A program made the translations under genes and the position numbers. From Bacillus mesophilus (GTDB lineage Bacteria; Bacillota; Bacilli; Bacillales; SA4): a stretch of 64,000 nucleotides of DNA. Below the pieces are notes generated by a model. The model was not told where the DNA came from. It searched no databases and saw only the letters and a program-made list of their open reading frames with translations. The stretch is from contig NZ_JAAIWM010000002.1 in the NCBI RefSeq assembly GCF_011008845.1, positions 62,001-126,000 on the forward strand, in the 5' to 3' direction. This document shows positions 62,981-64,000 of the stretch, piece after piece (position 1 is the stretch's first letter; each line of letters opens with the position of its first letter).

Positions 62981-63952
62981 ATGAAGAATATTTTAATACT
63001 ACATACTGGTGGTACAATTGCCATGAAAGAAGATAAAACTAGTGGCTCAGTTGGACAAGTTGGAAATCATCCTCTTCATGATTCGCTAGCCTCTCTTCAT
63101 GAATTTGGTAACATAAAGATGGAGGATGTATTTAATCTTCCCTCGCCTCATATTACCTCTAAGGAGATGCTGATCTTAAGGGACCGAATTGATCGGGCAG
63201 CTAATCAAGAGGATATTGACGGGGTAGTCCTTACTCACGGAACGGATACTTTAGAAGAAACAGCTTATTTTTTAGATTTAACACTCTCTACCAATATTCC
63301 AGTTGTTCTTACTGGAGCGATGCGCTCGAGTAATGAAGTAGGATCAGATGGCCCCTATAATCTTCTCTCTTCATTAAAAGTCGCTGCAAGTGACGAAGCA
63401 AATGGTAAAGGGGTGCTCGTTGTTCTAAATGATGAGGTTCATACTGCTAAAAATGTAACTAAAACACACACAAGTAATATCGCAACCTTTCAAAGTCCTC
63501 AATATGGGCCAGTTGGAATCGTTACAAAACGTGGCGTATCCTTTCATCATGTTCCAATCAACCGTGAGCAGTTTAATATTAACGAGATTTCTAAGAAGGT
63601 TACACTTTTAAAGGCTTATGCTGGAATGGACTCATCCTTACTAAATGTCCTTAAGGACATGGATATTGACGGTGTTATAATTGAGGCACTTGGACAAGGA
63701 AACTTACCACCTGCAACACTTTCAGGGGTAAAAGCACTGTTAAAAAAGCAAATTCCGATTGTTCTTGTCTCCCGCTGCTTTAACGGGATTGTCCAAGATA
63801 CATACAGCTATGAGGGCGGAGGACGTCAACTCAAGGAACTAGGAGTCATCTTTTCAAATGGTCTAAGTGGTCAAAAGGCACGAATTAAGTTAATGATTGC
63901 CCTTAATCAAACGCAAGAGTATAAAGAGCTACAAGAGATTTTCTTTATATAG
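62981..63952 (+). CDS. ansA: L-asparaginase, type I
   Basis: Hydrolyses asparagine to aspartate and ammonia in the cytoplasm. 323 aa, no signal peptide. First catalytic Thr in LHTGGTIAMKED, second in VLTHGTDTLEETAYFLDLT, and GAMRSSNEVGSDGPYNL as in the family. TGGAGGAG precedes the ATG. No terminator is seen in the last 48 bp of the window, so a downstream gene may follow. Symbol assigned by family; other Bacilli name this copy differently. Confidence 0.9.
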   Translation: MKNILILHTGGTIAMKEDKTSGSVGQVGNHPLHDSLASLHEFGNIKMEDVFNLPSPHITSKEMLILRDRIDRAANQEDIDGVVLTHGTDTLEETAYFLDLTLSTNIPVVLTGAMRSSNEVGSDGPYNLLSSLKVAASDEANGKGVLVVLNDEVHTAKNVTKTHTSNIATFQSPQYGPVGIVTKRGVSFHHVPINREQFNINEISKKVTLLKAYAGMDSSLLNVLKDMDIDGVIIEALGQGNLPPATLSGVKALLKKQIPIVLVSRCFNGIVQDTYSYEGGGRQLKELGVIFSNGLSGQKARIKLMIALNQTQEYKELQEIFFI

Positions 63953-64000
63953 ACAAATAAGTTGGAGCTTGACTACGATAAACTAAGAAACAACTCAAAC

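Overview
The window comes from the chromosome of a low-GC, endospore-forming member of the Bacillaceae. Evidence is the sporulation and germination genes (spoIVA, spoVIF, ypeB, sleB, prsW), bacillithiol synthesis (bshA, bshB1), the TRAP gene mtrB, and a gene order that, as I remember it, closely follows the dnaD-asnS to prsW segment of Bacillus subtilis. Nearly every gene lies on the minus strand. The plus-strand genes are ypjC, the tiny ypzI, and the asparaginase gene at the right edge. I see no prophage, transposase, CRISPR array, rRNA or tRNA.

Layout, left to right. 1-8 kb: dnaD (partial), asnS, aspB, ypmB, ypmA, a degenerate metallo-beta-lactamase-like exported protein, and dinG. 8-10.5 kb: panBCD, behind a leader with a two-bulged-A hairpin and an attenuator-like terminator. 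10.5-16.1 kb: ypjD-dapB-mgsA-bshB1-bshA-cca-birA. 16-25.7 kb: ypjC, a YugP-type protease, ypjB, ypjA, the qcrABC cytochrome bc operon, ypiF, ypiB, ypiA, and an unrecognised 298-aa gene. 26-39 kb: the aromatic amino acid supraoperon aroC-aroB-aroH / trpEDCFBA-hisC / tyrA-aroA, with a TRAP-type attenuator before trpE. 39-47 kb: cheR, ndk, hepT-menG-hepS, mtrB-folE, hbs and spoIVA. 47-58.7 kb: yphF, yphE, spoVIF, gpsA, der, a spore-related trio, ypzI, fni, an S1-domain protein, plsC, cmk, ypfB and ypfA. 58.8-64 kb: ypeB-sleB, prsW and the asparaginase.

The genes fit together. Chorismate made by aroA/B/C/H feeds trpEDCFBA and tyrA/hisC. The regulator that senses tryptophan (mtrB) and its binding site (15 GAG/TAG triplets before trpE) both lie in the window. 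hepS/hepT/menG make menaquinone for the respiratory chain that includes QcrABC. panBCD, birA and the bsh genes supply cofactors and thiols.

The most unusual content is in the gaps. Most intergenic stretches over 300 bp are occupied by modular, palindromic repeats of two families, six copies of family 1 and several of family 2. They share one folded module: a TAANNNC/AAC asymmetric internal loop, a GTCCT pentaloop and a following hairpin with a TCC loop. All stems of this module change in a compensatory way between copies. This is the part of the window most worth following up. Everything here was read by eye; no search or folding program was run. Where the longest open frame lacked a ribosome-binding site, start sites were moved to the codon with a good one.
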